Source: an uncultured Ruminococcus sp. (lineage in GTDB: Bacteria > Bacillota > Clostridia > Oscillospirales > Ruminococcaceae). Taken from it: DNA of 7,855 nt. The notes under the pieces are model-generated. The model saw only the letters and a list, made by a program, of their open reading frames with translations, ran no database searches and had not been told where the DNA came from. Below are positions 1 to 6,831 of this stretch, one piece after another (position 1 is the first letter of the stretch; each line of letters starts with the position of its first letter). Both the position numbers and the translations under genes were made by a program. The stretch covers positions 1 to 7,855 of the forward strand of contig CABQIF010000101.1 of assembly GCA_902464115.1 (NCBI GenBank). The letters are read 5' to 3'.

Positions 1-44
1 TCCTGCGGATTACAGCAGCCGGTAATGTTAAAGTAGCGGTTCAT
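1..44 (-). CDS. 5' end of a gene leaving the window (14 codons); possibly an AAA-type ATP-binding protein
   Basis: An ATG at 44-42 on the minus strand opens a reading frame, MNRYFNITGCCNPQ, that continues past the window edge. It is preceded by a good ribosome binding site (GAGGTGA, complement of 49-55) with about 5 bases of spacing and by a convincing promoter about 40 bases upstream, so the start is credible. The opening resembles from memory the N-termini (M-x-x-Y/F-F-N-x-T/S-G-x-C-x-P) of a family of AAA-like ATP-binding proteins, often joined to a PD-(D/E)XK-type nuclease domain, that is common in gut Firmicutes and Bacteroidota. With 14 residues this identity is only a guess. The gene runs in the same direction as the sugar operon but lies beyond a terminator and has its own promoter, so it is a separate transcription unit and probably functionally unrelated. 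Confidence 0.55.
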   Translation of the reverse strand, partial: MNRYFNITGCCNPQ

Positions 45-48
45 AGTT

Positions 49-55
49 TCACCTC
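49..55 (-). promoter_or_regulatory. Ribosome binding site of the left-edge gene
   Basis: GAGGTGA on the minus strand ends 4 bases before the ATG at 44. It is the main support for the partial gene at the window edge being real. Confidence 0.6.
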
Positions 56-81
56 GTGTTTGTTGTTATATTTCTACTCCT

Positions 82-110
82 ATTGTACCATACATCAGAA
101 GAAATTACAA
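82..110 (-). promoter_or_regulatory. Sigma-A-type promoter of the left-edge gene
   Basis: On the minus strand a -35 element TTGTAA (complement of 105-110) is followed after exactly 17 bases by a -10 element TACAAT (complement of 82-87). The -10 is preceded by TGG, giving the extended -10 motif TGn. The predicted start near position 75 gives a leader of about 30 bases before the ATG at 44. It fits a promoter independent of the sugar operon, which terminates just upstream. Confidence 0.6.
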
Positions 111-201
111 CAATATTTTCAATCATTATTGTCATCATCAACAATACCAAAGATTAAATTTCTCCCTTTTTCTATTAGGATATCAACGAAAATGATAATA
201 C

Positions 202-252
202 AAAAAGCACATCACTTTCCACACCGATAGGCGTAAAAGTAACGTGCTTTTT
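202..252 (-). terminator. Rho-independent terminator of the sugar operon
   Basis: Immediately after the fructokinase stop codon the minus strand forms a long hairpin. The outer arms are AAAAAGCAC (252-244) and GTGCTTTTT (210-202). They continue inward through a G-T pair and TTACTTT/AAAGTGA, then after a small bulge ACGCC/GGTGT, closing on a 4-base TATC loop. The outer 17 positions pair without a break (two of them G-T). The last five T residues form the U-run, followed by GTATTA. The plus strand also ends in a T-tract, so the hairpin might work in both directions, but no plus-strand gene points into it here. It separates the operon from the gene at the left edge. Confidence 0.85.
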
Positions 253-258
253 AGCTTT

Positions 259-1236
259 TTATGCTTTTGAAACGATTCCTGCGTTCATCAAGCCCTGTAT
301 CTCCTGCCGATTTGGCATCACCTTCAATGCCCCTTTTCTTGTTGTAATCAGCGATGCTCCCGCATTTGCAAAATACAGCAATTCCAGAAGCTGCTCTTTC
401 GTGAGCTTGTCCGCTTCATGCTCCAACACATAGTTCAGTACACAACCGAAAAATGTATCTCCTGCACCAGTTTTCTCCACGGGTTTCACATCATAGACCG
501 GTGCTTTTGCGATTGCATTTCTGGTATAAGCACAGCTTCCATTTCCACCAAGAGTAATACAAATCAGTTGCATCTGCGAATATTTTTCCAAGAGTTCCCT
601 TGCTGCCCGGTCATAGTCTGAATGCCCGAACATAAACTCCACCTCATTATCTGAGATTTTCAGAAGATTGCATTTTGAAAATCCATATTCAATTTCTGTT
701 TTTGCATCTTCAAAATTTTTCCAAAGCGGTTCCCGCAAATTCGGGTCAAAGGAAAGCATCGCTCCGCTTTCGATTGCAGTATCTATGGCAAATCTGGTGG
801 CTTCCCGAACGCCTGCATGGGTCGAGGAAAGCGTGCCAAAGTGAAAAATTTTGGAATCCCGAATCAAATCTGTACGCACTTCCTGTTTGGTCAGCATCAT
901 GTCTGCACCCGGATTGCGAATAAAACTGAATTCCCGTTCGCCATCTGCAAAGGTATGCACAAAGGCAAGTGTCGTTGGAACGCCTGCATCTATCACGAGT
1001 CCGTCTGTACAAATGCCAACTTCGTTTACGGTTTCTGCAAGCTGTCTGCCGAACATCTCTGCTCCGACTTTTCCAATGAATGCAGTCCGCTTTCCCAGCT
1101 TAGAAAGCATGGCAAGCACATTGCAAGGAGCACCACCTGGATTTGCTTCCAGCAAGGGATTTCCCTGCGGGCTGATTCCGCTTTCGGTAAAATCAATCAA
1201 CAGTTCACCCAAAGCTGTTACATCATAGTTTTTCAT
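259..1236 (-). CDS. scrK: Fructokinase, PfkB (ribokinase-like) family
   Basis: Cytoplasmic kinase of 325 residues predicted to phosphorylate fructose with ATP, feeding the fructose released by the adjacent GH32 enzyme into glycolysis. The N-terminal GELLIDF strand (10-16) and NPGGAPCNV (32-40) form the sugar-binding part typical of PfkB fructokinases. SFDPNLR (162-168) is the conserved mid-domain motif. The PfkB signature TGAGDTFFG (256-264) supplies the anion hole and the catalytic base D260. Length is normal for the family (about 310-330). The frame is open upstream to 1311, but the ATG at 1236 is chosen because the homologous part begins there and GAGGGA lies about 7 bases before it; a longer form would overlap the GH32 gene. 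The gap to the GH32 stop is 10 bases and the ribosome binding site begins in that stop codon, suggesting translational coupling. It is the last gene of the operon. The sugar could also be another ketohexose, but the context strongly favours fructose. Confidence 0.93.
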   Translation of the reverse strand: MKNYDVTALGELLIDFTESGISPQGNPLLEANPGGAPCNVLAMLSKLGKRTAFIGKVGAEMFGRQLAETVNEVGICTDGLVIDAGVPTTLAFVHTFADGEREFSFIRNPGADMMLTKQEVRTDLIRDSKIFHFGTLSSTHAGVREATRFAIDTAIESGAMLSFDPNLREPLWKNFEDAKTEIEYGFSKCNLLKISDNEVEFMFGHSDYDRAARELLEKYSQMQLICITLGGNGSCAYTRNAIAKAPVYDVKPVEKTGAGDTFFGCVLNYVLEHEADKLTKEQLLELLYFANAGASLITTRKGALKVMPNRQEIQGLMNAGIVSKA

Positions 1237-1246
1237 TGCATTTCCC

Positions 1247-2548
1247 TCACTCTGTCGTATACAACGTATAGGCTTCGCCATCAATGCGATTTGATAGTCC
1301 ATATACCACATTGCTAATCACAGCTTCGCCCTGATTGGCATAGACTTCAATCAAATTGGAATCCACATAAATTTCCAGTTCACAGCCATCCTTGAGGACT
1401 GGCGTTTCTGCAGTCAGCCGATAATTGTCATCTTTCACAAATACAGCAGAGCGGTCAGTGAAAAGCTTGTTTTGCTTTCTCCAAATCTGGTATCCGCCAA
1501 TATTGATGCATTCGCCATTTTCCAGTGTTGTTTTTACCAGATAGCCAGACTTGCCAGCTTGCTCTGGAGAGGAAATCTCTTTCACAAATGCGTTTCGGAT
1601 ATGCGGATGGGGCTGAAAATAAACCTGTTGATTCTTCACAGAAACCACTCTTGGAATACACATCATGCCGTTCCACTTACCGTCTACTGCCTGCGGCATT
1701 CTCATCCATGCAATGACAATACGATTTCCGTCTTCATCCGTTGTACTCTGCGGGGCATAGAGATCCAGTCCGTAGTCCAAAAACTGATAATCCTCTGCAA
1801 GCTGCATCGTTCCAGTCGATTCCTCGAAAGTAGAAAACAGACAAATCGCTGCGGAATCATATGCTTTTCCATCATTCAGAAACTCCATCGGAGAGAATAC
1901 TGTAATGCCTTTGCCATCAATCTCGAAATAGTCTGGACACTCCCACATCCATCCAAAGTTGTCCTTTTCCACGTGACTGAGATATGTCCAATTCTGCAAA
2001 TCACTGCTCTTATAAATCAGCAGTCTGCCCTTGTGGTCAATGGAGCTTCCCAGAACCAGATACCATGCATCTTTTCCACGCCATACCTTTGGGTCACGGG
2101 TGTGGGTCTTGCTGCCAATGGCTTCTTCTGCAATGGGTGGAATGACGGTCTTTTTTCTTTTGACATTATCGAACGTCATACCGTCATCGGAAGAAATCAT
2201 CAGTTGTGCAGCAAGAAACTGGTCGTTTTGGCACTGATTAATGTCTTCTGGATTTTCCTCCAAATAATTGACACCTGTATAAAATAAGTAGAGTGTCCCA
2301 TCCTGTTCCACAGCACTTCCGGAAAAGCAACCGCTGCGGTCATCTGTTTTGGTCGGATACAGGGCAATGCCTTTTTCCTCCCAGTTTACCAAATCTTTGC
2401 TGACAGCGTGTCCCCAGTGCATTCTGCCCCATTGCGGAGCATAGGGAAAACATTGATAAAACAAGTGATATTGTCCCTTGTACCAGATAAATCCGTTTGG
2501 GTCATTGATCCAGCAATTTGGAGCTTTAAAATGAATGTCCTGCATCAT
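1247..2548 (-). CDS. GH32 beta-fructosidase (cytoplasmic sucrose / fructo-oligosaccharide hydrolase)
   Basis: Glycoside hydrolase family 32 enzyme of 433 residues that should cleave the fructosyl bond of sucrose or short fructans. All three family catalytic signatures are visible: WINDPNG (13-19) with nucleophile D16, RDP (151-153) with transition-state stabiliser D152, and ECPD (203-206) with acid/base E203. SGCFSGSA (72-79) is the conserved substrate-pocket block. The C-terminal third carries the beta-sandwich, including LEIYVDSNLIEVYANQGEAV. No signal peptide is present and the protein starts only about 12 residues before the nucleophile motif, shorter than typical sucrose-6-phosphate hydrolases (about 480). 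In-frame ATGs lie at 2554, 2548 and 2545; AGGAGG at 2562-2557 is 2, 8 and 11 bases away respectively, so 2548 is preferred. It follows the ATPase gene by 15 bases. Because uptake is by an ABC system and not a PTS, the substrate is probably unphosphorylated sugar; exact specificity cannot be read from sequence. Confidence 0.93.
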   Translation of the reverse strand: MMQDIHFKAPNCWINDPNGFIWYKGQYHLFYQCFPYAPQWGRMHWGHAVSKDLVNWEEKGIALYPTKTDDRSGCFSGSAVEQDGTLYLFYTGVNYLEENPEDINQCQNDQFLAAQLMISSDDGMTFDNVKRKKTVIPPIAEEAIGSKTHTRDPKVWRGKDAWYLVLGSSIDHKGRLLIYKSSDLQNWTYLSHVEKDNFGWMWECPDYFEIDGKGITVFSPMEFLNDGKAYDSAAICLFSTFEESTGTMQLAEDYQFLDYGLDLYAPQSTTDEDGNRIVIAWMRMPQAVDGKWNGMMCIPRVVSVKNQQVYFQPHPHIRNAFVKEISSPEQAGKSGYLVKTTLENGECINIGGYQIWRKQNKLFTDRSAVFVKDDNYRLTAETPVLKDGCELEIYVDSNLIEVYANQGEAVISNVVYGLSNRIDGEAYTLYTTE

Positions 2549-2556
2549 AATCATAT

Positions 2557-2562
2557 CCTCCT
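2557..2562 (-). promoter_or_regulatory. Ribosome binding site that sets the GH32 start
   Basis: A perfect AGGAGG overlaps the end of the tandem stop TAATAG that closes the ATPase gene. It is too close (2 bases) to the first possible ATG at 2554 but ideally spaced (8 bases) from the ATG at 2548. Confidence 0.75.
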
Positions 2563-2563
2563 A

Positions 2564-3658
2564 TTAAAAAAGGCTTTCTTCGGTTTGTGTATCAAAGAAG
2601 TGCATTCTGGACGGAACAAAGGTAAAATCAATGGTATCGCCAGGTTTGCTGATTTCATACTTAGACACTCTTGCAACGGAACCAGTGCCACCAAAGTTAA
2701 AGTACAGATTATTCTCATTTCCCATAACTTCTACACTGTCCACGGTTGCAGACATGATATTGTTCTTGTATAGATCCAGATTTTGCGGATCCAGCTTGAT
2801 GTCCTCACCACGAATGCCGAGAATGAATGCACCCTGTCTGCCGTTCAGTTTCGATACCACAGATTCCGGCAAGTGCATCTTATTCCCATCGGAGAAAGTC
2901 ATGGTAGTTCCAGTCACTTTTACTGCATAGAAATTCATCTGCGGCGAACCGATAAACCCAGCCACAAACTTGTTTGCCGGATGTTCATACAAGTCCATTG
3001 GCTTGCCCACCTGCTGAATCACGCCGTCTTTCATAATAACAATGCGGTCTGCCATCGTCATTGCTTCCACCTGATCATGTGTCACATAAATCGTAGTGCT
3101 GCCCAGCTGACGGTGCAGCTTGCTGATTTCGCTTCTCATGCTGACTCTCAATTTCGCATCCAAGTTGGAAAGCGGTTCATCCATCAGAAACAGTTTCTGA
3201 TTTTTGACAATTGCACGCCCCAGTGCGACTCTCTGTCGCTGTCCGCCGGAAAGATTCTTTGGCTTCCGATAACGATATTCCGAAAGTCCCAGAATCTCGA
3301 TTGCCCAGTCCACTTTTTTCTTGATTTCGTCTGCTGGAACTTTCATATTTTTCAAGCCATAGGAAATATTCTTTTCCACGGTCATATGCGGATAGAGTGC
3401 ATAATTCTGGAACACCATAGAAATTCCACGATCTCTCGGCAAAACGGTATTCATGCGTTTTCCGTCAATGTAGAAGTCGCCGCTGGTGATTTCTTCAAAT
3501 CCGGCAATCATACGAAGTGTGGTCGATTTTCCGCAGCCGGAAGGGCCAACAAAGGCAATGAATTCGCCCCCTTCGATGGAAAGGTTGAAATCGGTTACGG
3601 AATTTTTCTCTGCACCTGCATATTTCTTGCAGATGTTTTTCATTTCAATAAAGCTCAT
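2564..3658 (-). CDS. msmK: Sugar ABC transporter ATP-binding subunit (MsmK/UgpC/MalK type)
   Basis: Cytoplasmic ATPase of 364 residues that drives sugar import through the two permeases upstream; it should work as a homodimer. All nucleotide-binding elements are intact: Walker A GPSGCGKST (38-46), Q-loop Q84, signature LSGGQ (136-140), Walker B LFLMDE (156-161) with catalytic E161, D-loop SNLD (164-167) and switch histidine H194. Residues from about 240 onward form the extra C-terminal OB-fold (TOBE-like) domain of the carbohydrate-importer CUT1 class, and the length matches that class. The ATG at 3658 has AGGAGGG 7 bases upstream, lying within the end of the preceding permease gene, whose stop is 3 bases away. 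Many Firmicutes use one shared MsmK-type ATPase encoded apart from individual transporters; here the importer carries its own copy. The gene ends with two consecutive stops (TAA TAG). The family assignment is very secure, the sugar comes from context. Confidence 0.96.
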   Translation of the reverse strand: MSFIEMKNICKKYAGAEKNSVTDFNLSIEGGEFIAFVGPSGCGKSTTLRMIAGFEEITSGDFYIDGKRMNTVLPRDRGISMVFQNYALYPHMTVEKNISYGLKNMKVPADEIKKKVDWAIEILGLSEYRYRKPKNLSGGQRQRVALGRAIVKNQKLFLMDEPLSNLDAKLRVSMRSEISKLHRQLGSTTIYVTHDQVEAMTMADRIVIMKDGVIQQVGKPMDLYEHPANKFVAGFIGSPQMNFYAVKVTGTTMTFSDGNKMHLPESVVSKLNGRQGAFILGIRGEDIKLDPQNLDLYKNNIMSATVDSVEVMGNENNLYFNFGGTGSVARVSKYEISKPGDTIDFTFVPSRMHFFDTQTEESLF

Positions 3659-3661
3659 AAG

Positions 3662-4513
3662 TTAACCCTCCTTGGAACCTGTGGAAACAACACCCTCTAC
3701 AATCTGCTTGGAGAAAAGGGCATAGATGATAATAACCGGAATCGTAATCAAGGTAATGACAGCAAGTGTCTGTCCCATCGTGGTATTGTCATTGGATGTG
3801 ATGGAATTTAAACCGATCTGAGCCGTCAAAAGATCGCTGGATGTGAACACCAGAGATGGCCAGAGGTAGTCATTCCATACATTGAGAAATGTGAAAACGC
3901 TGACGGTTGCAACAACTGTTTTGGACATTGGCAACACCATTGTAAAGAAATATTTGACCGGATTGCAGTGATCCAACTGTGCAGCCTCCCAGACATCATC
4001 GGGCAGACTGACAAAAACTTGTCGGAACAGGAAAATATTAAATGGGTTGACAATCATCGGGAGGACATAGCCAAAAACGGTATTCAGCAGTCCCATTTTG
4101 GAAACAAACATAAAGTTGATGGTGATAATGGTTTCTGTTGGAATAATCATCAGCATCATGATAATTGCCAGCCATCTGTCACGAAATGGGAACTTGATTT
4201 TTGCAAGAGCGTATCCTGCTAATCCATTGACAATGACACCTGCAACAATCAAAATGGCAGCATAGAATAGGGTATTCAACATATAGCGGAGAAAGCTGGT
4301 ATTGAATAAGATTTCCTTGTAGTTATCGAAAAAACCTTTTCCTGGAGCAGGTGGAACGAATGCACGAACAGAGTTCATATCTGCGGTAATGGCTGCATCC
4401 TGTTTGAACGAGTTTGCAATCATCCAAATAACTGGAAACAGGAAAAACAGGGATAACACCAACATGACGGCAACAAAAATACCGTTAATGATTCTTTGCT
4501 TTTTTGTTTTCAT
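3662..4513 (-). CDS. Sugar ABC transporter permease, MsmG/MalG type
   Basis: Inner-membrane permease of 283 residues, second half of the translocation channel of a CUT1 carbohydrate importer. Six hydrophobic segments are visible at roughly 13-33, 77-103, 114-137, 142-165, 198-218 and 250-272, with a large extracytoplasmic loop after the first, as in MalG. The cytoplasmic coupling loop that docks the ATPase is EAAQLDHCNPVKYFFTMVLP (176-195); the Gly expected at the fourth position after EAA is His182 and the usual Ile before x-LP is Met. NVWNDYLWPSL (211-221) is a conserved motif of this permease family. The C-terminus GVVSTGSKEG is typical. The ATG at 4513 has AAGGAGG 6 bases upstream (4526-4520), inside the end of the preceding permease gene; the two genes overlap by 29 bases in different frames, so their expression is likely coupled. 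Function is secure, the sugar is inferred from the neighbours. Confidence 0.95.
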   Translation of the reverse strand: MKTKKQRIINGIFVAVMLVLSLFFLFPVIWMIANSFKQDAAITADMNSVRAFVPPAPGKGFFDNYKEILFNTSFLRYMLNTLFYAAILIVAGVIVNGLAGYALAKIKFPFRDRWLAIIMMLMIIPTETIITINFMFVSKMGLLNTVFGYVLPMIVNPFNIFLFRQVFVSLPDDVWEAAQLDHCNPVKYFFTMVLPMSKTVVATVSVFTFLNVWNDYLWPSLVFTSSDLLTAQIGLNSITSNDNTTMGQTLAVITLITIPVIIIYALFSKQIVEGVVSTGSKEG

Positions 4514-5384
4514 GTTTTTCCTCCTTATCCTTTGTCAGAAGTGTTTGAATGATGGTAAGAATGACAACAAATACGGTGAAGACAATTGCCATTGCCGAAG
4601 CAAGACCAATTTCCCAGTTTACTGTGCCTGTTTCGTAAATATCATAGACAATCGTATAGGTTGAGTGAGAAGGTCCGCCGCCAGTCATTACCATTGGCTG
4701 TACAATCATACGGAATGCTCCGATGGTCACCGTGATAAAGACAAATACACAAAGCGGTTTCAGTTCCGGCAGTGTGATATTCTTAAATTTGCTCCAGGCA
4801 CTGGCATGATCCATTTCCGCAGCTTCATAGAGTGCCGGATTGATTGCCTGCAAGCCACCCAGAAAAATAATCATCTGATAGCCAACACCTTGCCAGACAC
4901 TCATCAGTGCAATGGAGGGGAGTGCCTGATTGGCTCCGTAAATAAACGGCTGTGCATCAATGCCAAAGTTGGAGAGAATGGTGTTTAGAATGCCTTCTGG
5001 GCTATAAATTTGCATCCAGAGGTTTGAAACGACCGCCAAGGACATGACCACTGGGATGAAAAATGCAACCTTGAAGTATTTCTTACAAACTGTGACCTTG
5101 TTGATAAGCAATGCCAATCCCAATGCTCCCAGTGTTTGCAGGGGAACAATGATCAGCACGAATTTGATGGTGTTTCCAAAAGCGGTAGTAAACAGATCAT
5201 CTTTGAAGATGTTTTTGAAGTTTTCCAGTCCTATGAAGTGCGTCAGCTTTGGATTCAATGCAAAATAATCGGTAAAGCTGTAAATCAGAGTGAGTATCAT
5301 CGGAATGAACAGGAACACCGTCATCAGAACCAGTGCGGGTCCAAAAAAAGACATCCCGAGAATGGAATTTGATTTCTTTTTCAT
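4485..5384 (-). CDS. Sugar ABC transporter permease, MsmF/MalF type
   Basis: Inner-membrane permease of 299 residues that pairs with the following permease to form the sugar channel. Hydrophobic segments lie at about 10-35, 70-94, 106-127, 154-178, 210-233 and 259-283. The ATPase-docking loop begins EAAEMDHASAW (187-197) and ends in ITLP (203-206), again with His193 in place of the usual Gly. PMVMTGGGPSHSTYTIVYDIY (about 230-250) is the conserved MalF-like stretch before the last membrane segment. The tail is very basic and charged (KDKEEKHENKKAKNH). The ATG at 5384 is separated from the stop of the binding-protein gene by one base (TAACATG). It has no clear ribosome binding site, so it is probably translated by coupling to the upstream gene. 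An in-frame TTG at 5405 would add MSVTQDN and overlap the upstream gene by 20 bases, but it has no well-placed ribosome binding site either. Family assignment is secure; the exact start is less so. Confidence 0.94.
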   Translation of the reverse strand: MKKKSNSILGMSFFGPALVLMTVFLFIPMILTLIYSFTDYFALNPKLTHFIGLENFKNIFKDDLFTTAFGNTIKFVLIIVPLQTLGALGLALLINKVTVCKKYFKVAFFIPVVMSLAVVSNLWMQIYSPEGILNTILSNFGIDAQPFIYGANQALPSIALMSVWQGVGYQMIIFLGGLQAINPALYEAAEMDHASAWSKFKNITLPELKPLCVFVFITVTIGAFRMIVQPMVMTGGGPSHSTYTIVYDIYETGTVNWEIGLASAMAIVFTVFVVILTIIQTLLTKDKEEKHENKKAKNH

Positions 5385-5385
5385 G

Positions 5386-6708
5386 TTATCTTGTGTAACG
5401 CTCAAGCTTTGCGTTAATCCTTTCTACAGATTGATCCATTTCTGTTTGCACATCTTTGCCGCTCAATCCAACGTCCTCTAAAACTTGCTGGAATGATGTG
5501 CTGACCTGCGGATAAACAGGGGTTTTTGGTCTGGGGTGACCATAATCTCTCAGCTGTTCGTAAAGTGCCTTATAATTTTCATCCTCTTCAAAAGTGGTAA
5601 TTTGGTCATATGCTGCATAAGTGGAAGGCATACTTTTTGTATTTTCATAGAGAAGAACGCCGCTGTCCACGCCACTCATCCATTTTACCAATTCTGTAGC
5701 TGCTTCGATGTGTTCGGTTTTGGTAGTCGCCGCATATGCCCACGAACCAGTTGGGGTATATCTGCCTCCATCCCAGTTGTCACTGACAATATACGGTGCA
5801 ACACCAAGATCAATATCGCTGTAGCTTTGATAGATGGTATTGACTTCCCAAGCACCATCAAACTTAAATGCTGCACGTCCGCTTTCAAATAAGTTTTCAA
5901 TTGGGGTTGCAGACATATATTTGTTTTCCACCAGTCCTCTAAAGTACTGGAATACGGCTGCGTTTTTGTCCGAGTTGAAATATCCGTCTGCGGTCAGTCC
6001 GTCCTCACTGATAAGGTCACCGCCGTTTGACCAGATGAATGGAGCATAATAATAAATGCTGGATTCACCGACTGGAAAGGTCATGTCCAAGGGATACCCG
6101 TTTTTGCTGTCCATGATTGGTTTCAGCTGTTCCAAAATATCCAAAAATTCTGAGAACGTCCAAGGATGATCCTTGTCTGGCACTGCAATGCCAGCTTCTT
6201 CTAAGATTGCCTTGTTATAATAAAGACCTACGCTGGATTCCATTGCACCTAATGCATATAGTTTATCATCTATCGTTCCCTGATCCAGAATCGAATCCAA
6301 ATAAGCCGATTTTTCTTCCTCGCTCAGTTCGGCAAGCGGCTGAATGATGCCGTTTGCTGCATAAGCAGAAATATTGGGTCCGTCTACAGTGATGACATCG
6401 GGAAGGTCTCCCGACATAACTGAGGCGTTGATTTTATCCGAATAACCGCCGCCGCTGTCATTTCTCGGAATAAATTCAATGTCTGCGAAGTAGGTGCCAT
6501 CATACTTTTCATTGAAACGTTCCACCGATTCTTTATAGGCTTCTCCCTCTGGTGTGTCCTCAATGGTATGTACCCACATACTGATGTACTGCTCTCCCTC
6601 ATCATAGCCCTGCACATCGCCAGGTTTCACAGTTTTACTGCATCCTGTCAATGAAACTGTGCTTGTCAGTATGGAAAGAGCTGTCAAAAAGATTGGTAGC
6701 TTTTTCAT
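5386..6708 (-). CDS. Sugar-binding lipoprotein of the ABC importer (MsmE type, SBP family 1)
   Basis: Extracellular, membrane-anchored solute-binding protein of 440 residues that captures the sugar and delivers it to the permeases. The N-terminus is a lipoprotein signal peptide: MKK, a hydrophobic stretch to about residue 19, then the lipobox L-T-G-C (20-23), with Cys23 as the lipidated residue of the mature protein. The body matches family-1 carbohydrate-binding proteins: SGDLPDVI (99-106), GLYYNKAILEEAGI (161-174), PWTFSEFLDIL (182-192), a Trp/Tyr/Phe-rich region that would stack on sugar rings (217-228), GSWAYAATTK (321-330) and the C-terminal GHPRPKTPVYP (390-400). Length is normal for the family. 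The ATG at 6708 has CGGAGG 9 bases upstream. This is the first gene of the operon, directly downstream of the strong promoter and palindromic operator. The ligand is inferred from the GH32 and fructokinase genes to be sucrose or a fructo-oligosaccharide; the sequence alone does not prove it. Confidence 0.94.
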   Translation of the reverse strand: MKKLPIFLTALSILTSTVSLTGCSKTVKPGDVQGYDEGEQYISMWVHTIEDTPEGEAYKESVERFNEKYDGTYFADIEFIPRNDSGGGYSDKINASVMSGDLPDVITVDGPNISAYAANGIIQPLAELSEEEKSAYLDSILDQGTIDDKLYALGAMESSVGLYYNKAILEEAGIAVPDKDHPWTFSEFLDILEQLKPIMDSKNGYPLDMTFPVGESSIYYYAPFIWSNGGDLISEDGLTADGYFNSDKNAAVFQYFRGLVENKYMSATPIENLFESGRAAFKFDGAWEVNTIYQSYSDIDLGVAPYIVSDNWDGGRYTPTGSWAYAATTKTEHIEAATELVKWMSGVDSGVLLYENTKSMPSTYAAYDQITTFEEDENYKALYEQLRDYGHPRPKTPVYPQVSTSFQQVLEDVGLSGKDVQTEMDQSVERINAKLERYTR

Positions 6709-6732
6709 TCCTGTTTTCCTCCGTTCCTTGTT

Positions 6733-6748
6733 AAGTAACCGGTTACTT
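6733..6748. promoter_or_regulatory. Perfect palindromic operator, probable LacI-family binding site
   Basis: AAGTAACCGGTTACTT is a perfect 16-bp palindrome centred on a CpG step, the usual form of LacI-family operators, in which hinge-helix leucines insert at the central step. It covers about +5 to +20 of the transcript predicted from the operon promoter, a position from which a bound repressor blocks transcription. The obvious candidate protein is the divergently encoded LacI-type regulator at 6931. On its right side the sequence continues as a tandem TTACT-TTACT, which is also kept in the second site at 6851-6870. Confidence 0.75.
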
Positions 6749-6758
6749 TACTAATTAC

Positions 6759-6787
6759 ATCATACCATAGGAGCAGGGGATTGTCAA
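6759..6787 (-). promoter_or_regulatory. Main promoter of the sugar operon
   Basis: On the minus strand a consensus -35 TTGACA (complement of 6782-6787) is followed after exactly 17 bases by a -10 TATGAT (complement of 6759-6764). The -10 is preceded by TGG, an extended -10 motif. The predicted start near 6752 gives a leader of about 44 bases that contains the palindromic operator and the CGGAGG ribosome binding site. Such a near-consensus promoter would be strong unless repressed, which fits negative control by the LacI-type protein. Confidence 0.85.
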
Positions 6788-6831
6788 GCATTTTCCCGAT
6801 TTTTGTAGCAATTTCTAAAAATAATGAAAAT

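Noticed and set aside
264..280. TTGAAACGATTCCTG, reminiscent of a catabolite-response (cre) site
   Set aside because: The spacing around the CG does not fit the cre consensus, and it lies in the last codons of the final gene, where control of initiation is unlikely.
1237..1311. 25-residue N-terminal extension of the fructokinase
   Set aside because: It would overlap the GH32 gene, has no homology to PfkB kinases, and the internal ATG at 1236 has its own ribosome binding site and the expected family N-terminus.
1472..2287. Plus-strand open frame of 271 codons
   Set aside because: It lies entirely antisense to the GH32 gene, whose catalytic motifs are all intact, and has no translation signals or family resemblance.
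2783..3811. Long plus-strand open frame of 342 codons
   Set aside because: It is antisense to the unmistakable ABC ATPase gene, shows no recognisable domain, is rich in His, Cys and Phe in the manner of antisense frames, and has no ribosome binding site or promoter.
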